From the NCBI RefSeq assembly GCF_963675165.1, contig NC_087388.1, positions 6,109,651 through 6,173,650 of the forward strand: a stretch of DNA of 64,000 nt, given 5' to 3'. The notes below the pieces were generated by a model that did no database searches, was not told the origin of the DNA, and saw only the letters and a list, made by a program, of their open reading frames with translations. The stretch's first letter is position 1. Each line of letters begins with the position of its first letter. A program made the position numbers and the translations under genes. The stretch is from Halichondria panicea. Lineage: Eukaryota > Porifera > Demospongiae > Suberitida > Halichondriidae. Shown piece by piece: positions 47,896-60,000 of this stretch.

Positions 47896-50800
47896 ATGAC
47901 AACAAATATTGGTTACAATGTATTGGTGAGTTGCAACGAGCAGCTAGTTGCTGACTTTGCTTCAGATCCGGAAGGAAACGCTGGAGTTATGTTCCAAAAC
48001 CATCTGATATCAGTCCAAACAAATCAGAAAATCAATCAGCTTGACAAGATAAACACGGATAAGGCCAGGATGCTAGTGGTAGAATTGCAGGCAAAAGTCA
48101 AAAGTTTTCCGGGAACTTATGATGAATTCATTAAAGTACTTCGGGAAAGGAATGAGCGACATGATGACCTCCTCTTCTCAGTGCTTACAGATAAGTACAA
48201 GGAGTTAGAAGCTGTAACAGCAGGTATATATATATATATGTGTGTGATCCATGCAGTAGCTGTAACCATGCAGTAGTTTACGCTATAAACTGTGCATGCA
48301 TATAAGACAATAAATTGCAATTGCATGCAGAAACTGAAGTTCCTAAAAACCCAGTAGAACCACAGAGGATTGTTGCAACCAGTAAGTACAGCTATATAAT
48401 TATAATGAAAGCACCACGGGTGCTGATGCCTGCGGAGGTGCCAAAGCTACATAACATAAAGCTAGCTTACATTACACATTGATCATGATAATTTTGCTGC
48501 ATGCAGACTGAGAATTAAAGAGTGAGTGGGTAATGATCGACGATGATTGTTGTTAAAAACGATGGATGCCAAAGTTCAAGTCTAGAGCCTTGCAGCTCTC
48601 TTTGATCTTTCAGCTACCAATAGCTAGCGTTCTAGTGCAGAGAACACTTGGTGAACAAGTTTTGCTACGGACTCTTCTGAAAAGGCTGCAATGGCAATTC
48701 TAAATAGGCATAACTCGAGAACGAAGCATTATTTTGCAAATCCACGAATTAAAATCCAAGTAAACACGACTAAGAAGCCTATAGAAACTCTTACTTGCAC
48801 TTGATTCATCCTTGAGCAGCTGTAGCGGTCTACACACACAAACATACAGACACACAAACACACTACCGTATACCTCGCTTGCGCATGCGCACCGAGGCAT
48901 AATAATAAGTCATACAATGCAATCAACACTCTTACTCTTGTCAATTAATAGGCTTTGTAGTTATTATATTTACATTAATACATGCAATGCCAAACTCTCT
49001 TTTCTGCGTGGTGTAGTTCTTGAGTTACCTACCGTGGACGATGGAGGGACACTACCTGATCCATTAGAGTACCCTCCTGATGACGCTGAAGTAGGAGCGG
49101 ACCTCAGAGCAGCTGCAACAAGACGACAGGAAGCCCCCACAGGTATGTATGTGAATGGATAAATTCTTTGCAATAACTATACATGTCAATTGTAGTTGAT
49201 ACATTCAAAGGACGATTGCTACAAGCCTTCCAAAGTGGAGAAAGTGAACAAGTCATTGAGCTTCTATCCCAGGCTGAAAGTCAGTCCATTGATCTGAGAG
49301 GTGTATCTGATGCAGACAGCAAAACTCTTCTTCATTTTGCATGTCGCAAAAACTGGGTGGACTGGCATGGCATCGTGCGAAGCCTCATCGATAAACACTA
49401 TTGCGATGTTGCAGCAGTGGATGAAGATGGGAACACACCCCTTCATGAGGCTTATCAATGCGGTAATTTCCCATCCGTAGAGTACCTGCTTAGCTTACCG
49501 ACTTGTAATCCCGATGCAATCAACAAGCACGACTACACAGTACTGAGAATGGCCCTTGAGGTAAACGACAAAAAAACTGCGAGAAATCTTTTAGCAACAG
49601 GACGAGTCGATCCTAGAAAAGGTAGCCCACGCGGTCATACTTACTCAGAATTGCTTGAAAGAAATCAGCTTCAACCACAAAAACAAGATGGCTCAGCTCT
49701 TGAAATGGTGACCCAGTTTGCGGAGTGCATGGAGGGTAACAATCACGTTCGTCCACCATTCACTTCTTATTGCTTGCGTGATACACTCAACAAGATCTTG
49801 AAGAATTGTGATCAAGTTTCAATCACTGGAATAGTAGATCGCATTAAACAGAACATGTTACCTCTTCCAGAAAAACCTGATGAGATTCATGATCTGCTTA
49901 TTGATATTCAGGGATTCTCAGACGAGTTTGTCATGCACAGACACAGACCTAGTAATGATTTGGGGAAACTTAAAGTTCGAAAAAAAGGTACGATTTTAAG
50001 TACGTATACATACAGCATAAGTTTTATGCCTGTTTTCCGCAGTAGATCGAATTACAGTAGTTATTGATGAAAGTGACGAGAGTATTGAGCCAGTACCAGA
50101 ACCCTCTAAACCTCCTGAGGTAGGGTTTTTGCCACCCTACTCATCTACTCAGGTATGATAGATATCTCTACTAACTGATGACAATCCTGTATTTTGTATA
50201 TCCCTGTATTTACTCTATACGTTCACAGAAAGTTCAACGTCCAACCAAACGTGAAATTAAGAAGCTAAACAAAAATCAAACCAAGCGTAAAAATAAAGAG
50301 CCAGAAGAAAGCATAACACGCATATGTCTCTATTATTGTTTCTTTGGATTTGTTATATTGTTTGTACTAGGCATTTTCGGTGCATTATTGTACGATGGCT
50401 ATTCACTCGTTGGTACTACCAGTGTGGTACAAATTCATCTGCAATCTGTGCCACTAATTGGAATACTTGATAATCCATCCACTTTTGATCGTCTTAGATT
50501 CTCAGAACCAACCAACGGAACAGACTTAGTCCCCATTAGCTTCTATACATTGAGGAATTGCTCTTTTGAAGATTCACTTACAAATGTTAAGATCAATGAG
50601 ACAATAACTGTAAACTTTGGCTTCCCGAATGACAAAAGCAAAGCTGTTACTGAATTGTATCTTCTTGGAAACACCACCCTGACTTTACATGTTACCACTG
50701 AAGTCATCCCTAACTATTTAACCGGTCACTGTATTGCATTTCTTCTTGTTTTTGATGATTTTAATAAGTTCTTGAACTTCACCTCAAACTATTTTTTAGC

Positions 50801-51257
50801 CGAAGAATTCTATTACAAAGAATGTATTGCTAACGAAAAATCACAAACGATGAATATAACATTCGACAAACCATCGTACTACTATATTGGTGTGTACACA
50901 GACATTCCGACTGAAGTTGATATGTTTTTTTTACACTTTCTCGGAACGTATTTGCAATACGACATTTCAAATGGGAACACTGGTTGCTCTATAAGCTCTC
51001 TGGGTGCTTTAAGTTGTGATTTTTCTCTGAATACCAACCAGCAATTGCAAACCTGTATTGTTGGTTTCGTACCACCTAGTACTGTGTTATCTGGAATAAA
51101 AACAACAACTGTAAACTTTTACACTGATGTCAACTCGCGAGCAAATATAACAATATATTTCTTTCTTCCTCTATTATTTTTCATGATTATTATGATTTTT
51201 ATTTCTTGTAATTATTGTATACTACATAGATATAGAAGGGGAAAGAAGCCTGCGTAA
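47896..51257 (+). CDS. CARD (subtype 2)-ankyrin transmembrane receptor-like protein
   Basis: Six exons, 47896-48223, 48331-48381, 49017-49142, 49196-49987, 50043-50152 and 50229-51257, give about 811 residues, all in frame. The CARD is of the subtype seen at 20598-20948 (LVSCNEQLVADFASDP, ERNERHDDLLFSVL). The 51-nt second exon (ETEVPKNPVEPQRIVAT) is related to that at 1788-1829. Next come the LELPTVDDGGTLPDPLE linker, ankyrin repeats (SDADSKTLLHFACR, DGNTPLHEAYQCGN), the helical post-ankyrin region, and an acidic Pro linker (SIEPVPEPSKPPEVG). A very basic stretch (KREIKKLNKNQTKRKNK) lies just before the first membrane helix, as expected for a cytosolic side. The ectodomain has LRNCSFEDS, FLLVFDDFNKFLNF, YYYIGVYTDIPTE and CIVGFVPPS; a second helix and a short basic tail end it. 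It appears intact. The start ATG is chosen because the CARD begins there. Confidence 0.84.
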
Positions 51258-51309
51258 GTTTTTATTGAGTTAGGTTCACACAATTTTGATGTTTAAGTTA
51301 AGTTTTTAT

Positions 51310-51807
51310 CTGTTCTCAACTGTGTTGCATTTCTCCTTGTTTTTGACAAGTTCTTAAGTTTCACTTTAAGCTCATCTTTAGTCGAAGAATTTTATTACGA
51401 AGCATGTATACTTGTTAATGAACAATTACAGATGAATATTCAACAAACCATCGTACTACTACATTGGTTTGTACACAGACATTCCCACTGAAGCTACTAC
51501 TTTCTCTTTACACTTTCTCGGAATATATCTTCAATACGACATTTCTAACAAAGATGCTGTCTGCACTATAGACTCTCGTGATGATTTAAGTTGTGAATTT
51601 GCAACCAGCAAACTTGTATTGTTGGTTCTGTTCCACCTATATACTGATACACCATTTAGAGTAACTGTAAGCTCTTACATGTACATTGGTAAATACTCAG
51701 AGACATACGTAGACACATTGTTTTTTAGTCCTCTAGTTATATTGTTTCTGTTATTTTTTGGGTTGGTTTATTGTTTTTTTAAGTGTTGTATACCTAAAAC
51801 AGAATAA
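51310..51807 (+). pseudogene. 3' fragment of an ectodomain exon
   Basis: It starts abruptly inside the conserved CVAFLLVFD region and continues to a final membrane helix (VILFLLFFGLVYCFFKC). It is closest to the exons at 43081 and 61604 rather than to its immediate neighbour at 50229. The frame is broken near 51435 and again around the CIVG region, where the Cys-containing motif is lost. It looks like a partial tandem duplicate. Confidence 0.75.
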
Positions 51808-52910
51808 TAATTATTGTTGTTACATGGTCATGTTTTTGTGACTTGTATTGACTGACATTGAGTATTAGAAAACATTAAAGCGATCTCTAAATTGAATTGT
51901 TTCTCTGTTCTCAAGTTAGCAGTGTCACTACATAATAATACTCCTTGTCCAATCAGATTGTTCGATGCTTGAAACTTCTGTACACACTTTTTAAATATAT
52001 CCACATATCTGACGTCAGTTGAGGTGGGGTCAAAGTTCACTCCGAAGTGCTTGTCAAAGCCAAGTCTGTAGAGAAGTAATTAAATAAGTAGATGAACATT
52101 TAAGGGAACTATAATGGTTGCTTAGAAGCAGTATATATCCCATGCATACAAAAGTACCATAATTATAGTACGGTATCAACTATGTATACGTCTGGATGGT
52201 TGCAGTAGTACAGATCAGTCGACAAACAACCACACTATAATACCAGTTTAAGGACTATCGACTATTGTGAGATGCATGGTGCTATCTTTCAACCATGTGC
52301 ATGAGTACGTGTGTGGTACGTACCATAGAAGAGCCACATCCAGTATAGGTTTAACCCTCATTTTCTAATAATTATGATTATATTTTGGAACACATGTACA
52401 TTAATACAGTTGTTGCTGAACTACACACTGCATGCATGTACATGTAAATATAGACAGTAAATGTACTCACACATACAGTGCTATCTGAGTCACCTGATCA
52501 TGTTAGCGTATAGTGTGAGGAGTACTTGTCTCAGGTACTGCATTGTGGGAGGAGTGAGGAGACCATTCTCCGGGAGTGTGAGGAGGGGGGTGCTCCGATG
52601 AGTGTTGTGGGACCTCTGGAACCTTTGAATCGAGGAAAGGGTGGAGTCAGAGTAAAGTCCGTCCAATCGATGGCTACTGCTGAGCAGCTCAAATAGTTGA
52701 GGTGTTGGAGAACACCTGTGTGTGCGTGTGTATGGGGGGGGGGGGTCAGTTAATTACCAAATCCAGCAGAGATACATTGTACTGTCAGTACAAACACGCT
52801 TAATTCCCCAAACTCTGCAAGATTTTGCAGTGAAAGTGAAACTGAAAGTAGGGGAAGGGTCGTCTATTGTATTTATATTGACGACCCTTCCCCTAACTTT
52901 CTGCCGTGTG
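51808..52910. other. Repeated flank with exon-B and exon-A relics
   Basis: Exon B on the - strand lies at about 52076-51920 (acceptor then LGFDKHFGVNFDPTSTDV, FQASNNLIG). Exon A, similar to 8480-8705, lies at about 52490-52700, its donor GCTAACATGATCAG|GT pointing left. A hairpin (aggggaagggtcgtc and its inverse) sits at 52849-52896. The segment is homologous to 8190-8720 and 63650-64000. Confidence 0.5.
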
Positions 52911-53115
52911 TTGAGCCCCATCCCCCCCAAAGTTGCCACAAGTAAAGTCATGCAGCTTTTGTGAGTGTCATGAAGCTGGTCTCTCAAAACCCAAAGCTAT
53001 TCCAGCATCAATTACTTGTGAGATTCTTGCAAAAAAGAATAATTATAATAATTATTATGGTGAGTTTGTGCAAGAGCTCCAAGACGAGCACGGAAAGATA
53101 AGAAGAGTCTAAAGT
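52911..53115 (+). pseudogene. CARD-exon relic
   Basis: The promoter-box relative gagccccatcccccccaaag is followed by pieces matching the CARD exon in order: gtgagtgtcatgaagctggt, ctctcaaaacccaaagc, tattccagcatca, then gagctccaagacgagca and agagtctaaag. Large internal deletions remove most of the domain. It is the 5' end of a dead gene whose ectodomain exon may be the one at 55615. Confidence 0.75.
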
Positions 53116-53351
53116 ATCTGCTAGTGTAAGCTGATGGGTAAGTGGGTAACTGAATGCTCTTATTTTTCTTACTATAATTATACACATGAGCTTGTTAGCG
53201 TTGTTCCACTCCAATGCACATGAATAACAATAGGTTAATTGCCTTTATAATTAATTGTTGGCATAGGTAGCCTGGAATGGTGGAGGAGTGTGTCTATATA
53301 TGGATATTTGCCATACTTCCTATAATTATACTGATGCATGAGTGCTACACA

Positions 53352-55180
53352 CAAAGTTGGCGTAACTAAATTGGAGGAATTTGTCTGTTTTAAGACTAAC
53401 TTTGAGTCGTCATAACTTGAGTTTCGATAGTGTACCAGCACAATTATAAATGCATTTTGTAGCCCTTTGTAATGTCTATCTAATGATGTGTTTAAATCAG
53501 CGATAACCTAGAGATAGAAAAAGTTATGTTCTCTGAGAAAAGCCATGGCGTAACTAAATTGTAGGAATTTGGTCTGTTTTAAGACTAACTTTGAGTCGTC
53601 GTAACTTGAGTTTCGATAGAGTACCAGCGCAATTATAAATGCCCTTTGTAATATCTATCTAATGGTGTGTTTAAATCAGCAGAGATAGAAAAAGTTATGT
53701 TCTCTGTGAAAAGCCATGGCGTAACTAAATTTGGTCTGTTTTAAGACTAACTTTGAGTCGTCATAACTTGAGTTTCGATAGAGTACCAGCGCAATTATAA
53801 ATGAATTTTGTAGCCCTTTGTAATGTCTATCTAATAGTGTGTTTAAATCAGCGATAACCTAGAGATAGAAAAAGTTATGTTCTCTGAGAAAAGCCATGGC
53901 GTAACTAAATTGTAGGAATTTGGTCTGTTTTAAGACTAACTTTGAGTCGTCGTAACTTGAGTTTCGATAGAGTACCAGCACAATTATAAATGCATTTTGT
54001 AGCCCTTTATAATGTCTATCTAATGGTGTGTTTAAATCAGTGATAAGCTAGAGATAGAAAAAGGTATGTTCTCTGAGAAAAGCCATGGCGTAACTAAATT
54101 TGGTCTGTTTTAAGACTAACTTTGAGTCGTCGTAACTTGAGTTTCGATAGAGTACCAGCACAATTATAAATGGATTTTGTAGCCCTTTGTAATGTCTATC
54201 TAATAAATCAGCGATAACCTAGAGATAGAAAAAGTTATGTTCTCTGAGAAAAGCCATGGCGTAACTAAATTGTAGGAATTTGGTCTGTTTTAAGACTAAC
54301 TTTGAGTCGTCGTAACTTGAGTTTCGATAGAGTACCAGCGCAATTATAAATACATTTTGTAGCCCTTTATAATGTCTATCTAATGGTGTGTTTAAATCAG
54401 TGATAAGCTAGAGATAGAAAAAGTTATGTTCTCTGAGAAAAGCCATGGCGTAACTAAATTTGGTCTGTTTTAAGACTAACTTTGAGTCGTCGTAACTTGA
54501 GTTTCGATAGTGTACCAGCACAATTATAAATGCATTTTGTAGCCCTTTGTAATATTTATTTAATGATGTGTTTAAATCAGCGATAACCTAGAGATAGAAA
54601 AAGTTATGTTCTCTGAGAAAAGCCATGGCGTAACTAAATTGTAGGAATTTGGTCTGTTTTAAGACTAACTTTGAGTCATCGTAACTTGAGTTTCGATAGA
54701 GTACCAGCGCAATTATAAATGCCCTTTGTAATATCTATCTAATGGTGTGTTTAAATCAGCAGAGATAGAAAAAGTTATGTTCTCTGTGAAAAGCCATGGC
54801 GTAACTAAATTTGGTCTGTTTTAAGACTAACTTTGAGTCGTCATAACTTGAGTTTCGATAGAGTACCAGCACAATTATAAATGCATTTTGTAGCCCTTTG
54901 TAATGTCGATCTATCTAATGATGTGTTTAAATCAGCGATAACCTAGAGATAGAAAAAGTTATGTTCTCTGAGAAAAGCCATGGCGTAACTAAATTTGGTC
55001 TGTTTTAAGACTAACTTTGAGTCGTCATAACTTGAGTTTCGATAGAGTACCAGCGCAATTATAAATGCATTTTGTAGCCCTTTGTAATATGTCTATCTAA
55101 TGATGTGTTTAAATCTAGAGATAGAAAAAGTTATGTTCTATGAGAAAAGCTATGGCGTAACTAAATTGTAGGAATTTGGT
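53352..55180. repeat. Satellite array, about 170-190-bp units, dimeric order
   Basis: About ten units start ggcgtaactaaatt (53359, 53549, 53718, 53898, 54088, 54259, 54446, 54627, 54799, 54983, 55153). Each contains ctttgagtcgtcgtaacttg, gtttcgatagagtaccagc, tttgtagccctttgtaat and agagatagaaaaagttatg. Long units with tgtaggaa mostly alternate with short ones lacking it, giving a repeat of about 355 bp. No coding potential. It occupies the place where linker and ankyrin exons sit in intact genes. Confidence 0.93.
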
Positions 55181-55614
55181 CATGTGTCAATGTGTTTACT
55201 TTTGCTAGCTGCTGCATTATTATATGATATCTTTAGCAACAAATACGGACTTAACTACTGCGTTAGCTATGCTGGCTTCTCTGCCTAGAGGTATAGGCTA
55301 CAATAACTCTTACTCTTCCCCCCCGCTGGATACTAGTACTGAGATGTTCATCTAGCCTTGTTTGAAGCTTGATCTTAGCATATTCTCATGGCCGCATTTG
55401 CAGTTTTCTTACTAAAACTGCCATCATGATGACGTCATCAACGGATAATTAATAGACTTTGTATCCCTGGTTGCATGTAAGAGCTAAAGAATTTAAAGCG
55501 CAAAATCAATGCACAAGAACCCAAATGAGTTTTACCTATGCATGGAGTTATAAAATTAATGAATTAATGAGTGACCTGCACTTTTTAAATTAGTTCTTCT
55601 CTTATCCCAAACAG

Positions 55615-56619
55615 CCTGAGAAGCAAGCAGTAACAAAAGAAGTGTTCGAAGCTGCCTGTGGAGCTTGCATATGTTGTTGTTGTTGTTGGTTTGGTGTCTT
55701 CTTAATCCTTGGAACAACGGGTGCAATATTTTACGATGACTATTCGCTAGTTAATACCACGAGTGTGGCACTGATTCACCGGCAATCTGTACCACTAATT
55801 GCAACACATGATCTATCGACTAAATTCTTTAGGTTTTCAGAAATTAGCGGAACAGGCGTAGTCCCCATTACCTTCTATGAGCTAAGCAATTGCTCTTCAT
55901 TCATAGATGTTGATATAGATGAGATTGTGACTGTAAGCTTTGACTCTCCGACTGACAAGACCAAGGCTGTTACTGAGTTGTATATGCTAGGAAACACTAC
56001 AATTAGTATCGATATCGCCACTGAAGTTCTCCCTCAATATTCTCCGGATTCTTGTTTGGCAGCTCTCATTGTTTTTGACGATCTTAACAACTATTTAAAT
56101 TTCATTTCAAACTCAGAGTTTTCGCCAGGTGCCAACAACTATTACCTATTCGAATGCATTGCTAACACAAAATCACAAACGAAGAGTATAACATTCGACA
56201 GGCCATTGTACTACTATATCAGTGTGTATACAGACATTCCGGCTGAAGTTACTACTTACACTTTACACTTTCTTGGAACGTATCTTCAATACGACATTTC
56301 AAACAGGGACGCTCTCTGCACTATAGACTCTCGTGATGCTCTAAGTTGTGACTTCCGTTCTCTGGATACCAACTCGTTACGGCAAGTCTGTATTGTTGGC
56401 TCTGTGCCACCTACTGATTTGCTATTTGGAATAAGACTAGTAACTTTAGGGTATTACACAGCTGATAGCTCAGATCCAGAAATAGATGTGTATTTTTTTA
56501 TTCCTCTAATATGCATGTGCTCTGTGTTTTTGGTTTGTGCTGTAATTTGTGCTTGTGTTATTCTTATATCGTGTATACGTAGGCATAGAGGCAAGCGCCA
56601 GACAGCACACATTACTTGA
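55615..56619 (+). CDS. Orphan TM-ectodomain-TM exon
   Basis: A single open exon from an acceptor (ccaaacag at 55607-55614) to TGA, 334 codons, phase 0 at its start. A Cys-rich first membrane helix (CGACICCCCCWFGVFLILG) is followed by an ectodomain with ITFYELSNCSSFIDV, LIVFDDLNNYLNFI, YYYISVYTDIPAE, CTIDSRDALSCDF and CIVGSVPPT. A second helix and a basic tail end it. No CARD or ankyrin exon lies immediately upstream: there is only the satellite array and the CARD relic at 52911. The frame is intact, so it may have been orphaned recently or be spliced from elsewhere. Without an upstream exon its start is unknown. Confidence 0.65.
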   Translation, partial: PEKQAVTKEVFEAACGACICCCCCWFGVFLILGTTGAIFYDDYSLVNTTSVALIHRQSVPLIATHDLSTKFFRFSEISGTGVVPITFYELSNCSSFIDVDIDEIVTVSFDSPTDKTKAVTELYMLGNTTISIDIATEVLPQYSPDSCLAALIVFDDLNNYLNFISNSEFSPGANNYYLFECIANTKSQTKSITFDRPLYYYISVYTDIPAEVTTYTLHFLGTYLQYDISNRDALCTIDSRDALSCDFRSLDTNSLRQVCIVGSVPPTDLLFGIRLVTLGYYTADSSDPEIDVYFFIPLICMCSVFLVCAVICACVILISCIRRHRGKRQTAHIT

Positions 56620-56699
56620 TGTTTTTTCTTGTTTGTAATTCTCGATTTTTTTATTGACAATCCAGCATTAAATCTCTATTGTCTAGTGAAGTTTTTATC

Positions 56700-56900
56700 A
56701 GTTCTCAAAGCATGTTAACAGTGTTACTATATGTAGCTGACACAGCGTCCAATCAGGTTTCTCAAAGCATGTTAACAGTGTTATTATATGTAGCTGACAC
56801 AGCGTCCAATCAGATTATTCGATTCTTGGAACTTATGTACACATTAATTTTGTTGATGTCATTTGAGGTAGGATCAAAGTTCACTCCGAATGTGCTAGTC
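56700..56900 (-). other. Exon-B relic with internal 60-bp duplication
   Basis: The segment matches exon B in reverse (ttctcaaagcatgttaacag, gcgtccaatcag, ttgaggtaggatcaaag), and its first part (tctcaaagcatgttaacagt) is repeated at 56760. The frame is not maintained. Confidence 0.45.
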
Positions 56901-57068
56901 AAATCCATGATATGGTTTCCCCATGCACACTTCCTTATATGCATAGTGTTAAATGAGCACCAGCATAAATAAACGTTTATCTATGCATCACATGACCCAT
57001 GCAAAGTTTATGTTGCAGTTTAATTTTCAATGTATTAGCTATAGCTATCATATTTAGTGAAATCTACC

Positions 57069-60000
57069 ATGGCCGAATTGAACATAGGTTATGAAGCTCT
57101 TGTGAGCTGTCATGAAAAGCTGGTTTCTGAAATTGCTCAAGACCCAAAGCAGATGGCTATCACATTATTCCAGCATCGCTTCATATTTGAAGATACAAAA
57201 GCTATAATTAATGAGCTTGACAGAACCAAAAGAGATAAAGCGATATTGCTAGTGGACGACATTGAAAGCAAAGTCAAGTGTTATCCAGAGTTCTATGAAA
57301 AATTCCTGCTAATTCTCGGTGAAAATGAATTGCTGTATTGCAACCTTGTGAAGTCGCTCCAAGAGGAGTATGAAAGGATTGAAGCCGAGTCTAAAGAGGG
57401 TAATTTGAATCAATGCATCCTATGCCTCTATGTATAATTTTTATAGCTATACTTAATAAATAATAATAGTGTGCTATAATAGCAAGAGTTCATAATAAAT
57501 TTGGAATTCAGCAAACTAATAAATTCACTCAAACACATGCCAATCAGAAGAGTTTGATAGGTCATTGGGTTAGTTATTGCAGGCGCCCTTGTGCAACATG
57601 GCAAATATTACACTGGATGACATAATGCCCCCAGGGTCTGCAGTCCTCAGGCATTATTTTGCTCCATGCAGTGAAATATTTGGCATTTTGCGCTCATGCT
57701 GGGCAATAACTAATACATTAGTCCCAGTATTATTATTTAGGATACGATATAGCTATCCATTGAGCCTGCTACAATTGCTATGGGAGATAAAACTGATTTA
57801 GATATATAATTATTTAGGGAGCTGTTGTGTATATATAATTGCAACACTAGTTGTTGTATTTTGAGTGGGCAGATCAAAGGAAACACTGTGCTAATATCTG
57901 CCATATGGCACAGGTCAAGCCTTGAACTGTGCCACTATCTAGATACTGGCATAGTATGGCTGAAGTTACTTAAAGCTCACCCTCCACCCAGTAACCTGAA
58001 ACGGTCCCTTTTATAGTATAACACTGTTAAACAGATTCAGTGGTAGGCAGAAAATGTTTTTCATGCGTCTGGTGCATTCCACAGCCACCACAAGTAGTTG
58101 AAACTAGTTGTCCTATAAAAGGAGTGATGTGTACACGGAAAGGAATGCACAAGGAATGCAGTTGTTACACAGCTCACTTGTGCACACATGGGATATATTG
58201 GCTCAGTAGTGCCTTTGCCCTCGAGGCCTGCGGCCCTAGGGCCTAAGTCACTACTGAGCCAATATATCCCATGTGGCACTCGTGCATGTGTCACAACTAT
58301 AACATAAACACTAGCTACAGGCATTTATATAATAGATCATAAGGCACCGTAGTTACATCAACTATATACAGTGTTAGCTGTGTTGCATTTTGAAACCTAA
58401 GACATAACACAACATTTATTGGATTGAACATTCATCGCCGATATCACGATAGTGGAATATATGAGTTTTCACAAGAGGAGGTAGGACAGACGCGGTGCAG
58501 CTCAGTGTTTGATGATATAGCCCTTGGCTTGTTTCCTCTGTATATCTCACTCCATTCAACCTTATACTTATACAAGACACATTTATTGTGCTAATGAATT
58601 GCAGCAAATTCGCCAAAATTCGCATCCTAAAAACAGAGTACCGGGTTTAATAGTGACCTTTGGCACGATGTGCACACAATTGTAGGCCTGAAGGCCGTTG
58701 TCACTACTAAGCAAATAATTATGTATCCCATGTGTCACTCGTGCCATGCAATAATTATTATATATGCATGATGTTAATTGCAGTCATGCAATATTGAACT
58801 CTTGTAGATATTCTTGAGTTACCCTCCATGGATGATGGAGAGACACTACCTGATCCATTAGAGCACCCTCCTGATGACACTGAAGTGGGAGCAGACCTCA
58901 GAGCAGCTGCAACAAGCCGACAGGAAGCCCCTACAGGTATGTGCAATAATGATTAATTAAGAGAAATGAGTTAACACAATTACAGTTAATACATTCGAAG
59001 GACGGTTGCTGCAATTCTTCCAAAGTGGAGAATTTGAACAAGTCATCGAGATTCTCTCCCTGGCTGAAAGTCAATCCATTGATCTCAGGAATGTGTCTGA
59101 TGCAGACGGCAAAACACTCCTTCATCTTGCATGCCGCAAAAACTGGGTAGACTGGCATGGCATTGTGGGTAGCCTCGTCGAAAAGCACAATTGTGATGTT
59201 GCAGCAGTTGATGAAGATGGGAACACACCCCTTCATGAGGCATATCAATGTGGCAATCTCCCATCCGTAGAGTACCTGCTTAGGTTACCAACTTGTAATC
59301 CTGATGCAATTAACAAGCACGACTACACTGTACTGAGAAAGGCTCTTGAGGTAAATGACAAGAAAACTGTGACACAACTTCTAGCAACAGGACGAGTTGA
59401 TCCAAGAAAAGGTAGCTCACGCGGTCATAGTTACTCAGAATTGCTTGCAATGAATCAGCTCCAACCACAACCACAAGATTACGATGGCTCAGCTCTTCAA
59501 ATGGTGACCCAGTTTGCAGAATGCATGGAAGGTAGCAATCATGTTCGCCAACCGTTCACTTCTTATTGCTTGCGTGATACACTCCATAAGATCTTGAAGA
59601 ATCGTGATCAAGTTTCAATCACTGGAATAGTAGATCGTATTCAAGAGAACATGTTACCTCTTCCAGCAAACACAGACGAGATTCATGATCTGCTTATTGA
59701 TATTCAAACCCTGTCAAACGAGTTTGACATACGTGGGGACTATACTAATGAGTTTGGGGAAGTTCAAGTTCGAAGAAAAGATATGCCATTAAGTAAGTAC
59801 AGCTATAATAATTATTATGTGTTAGTGTTATATATAATTATAATTACGCTGGTTATGAGGGCAGGGTGTCATACAGGAGGGGAAAGGGGGATATCCCCCC
59901 TGACTCCAATTCCCCCCCCCCCTAAAATTTGCATTGGGGTCCATAGCTGGAAATTTTACATACTAACAGGATATTGAAATAAACAGTTGACCTTTTAGCA

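Noticed and set aside
57577..57801. Separate small gene at 57577-57801
   Set aside because: The first part is a dispersed repeat also found inverted at 17753-17813, and the second part is a decayed linker exon of the surrounding gene.
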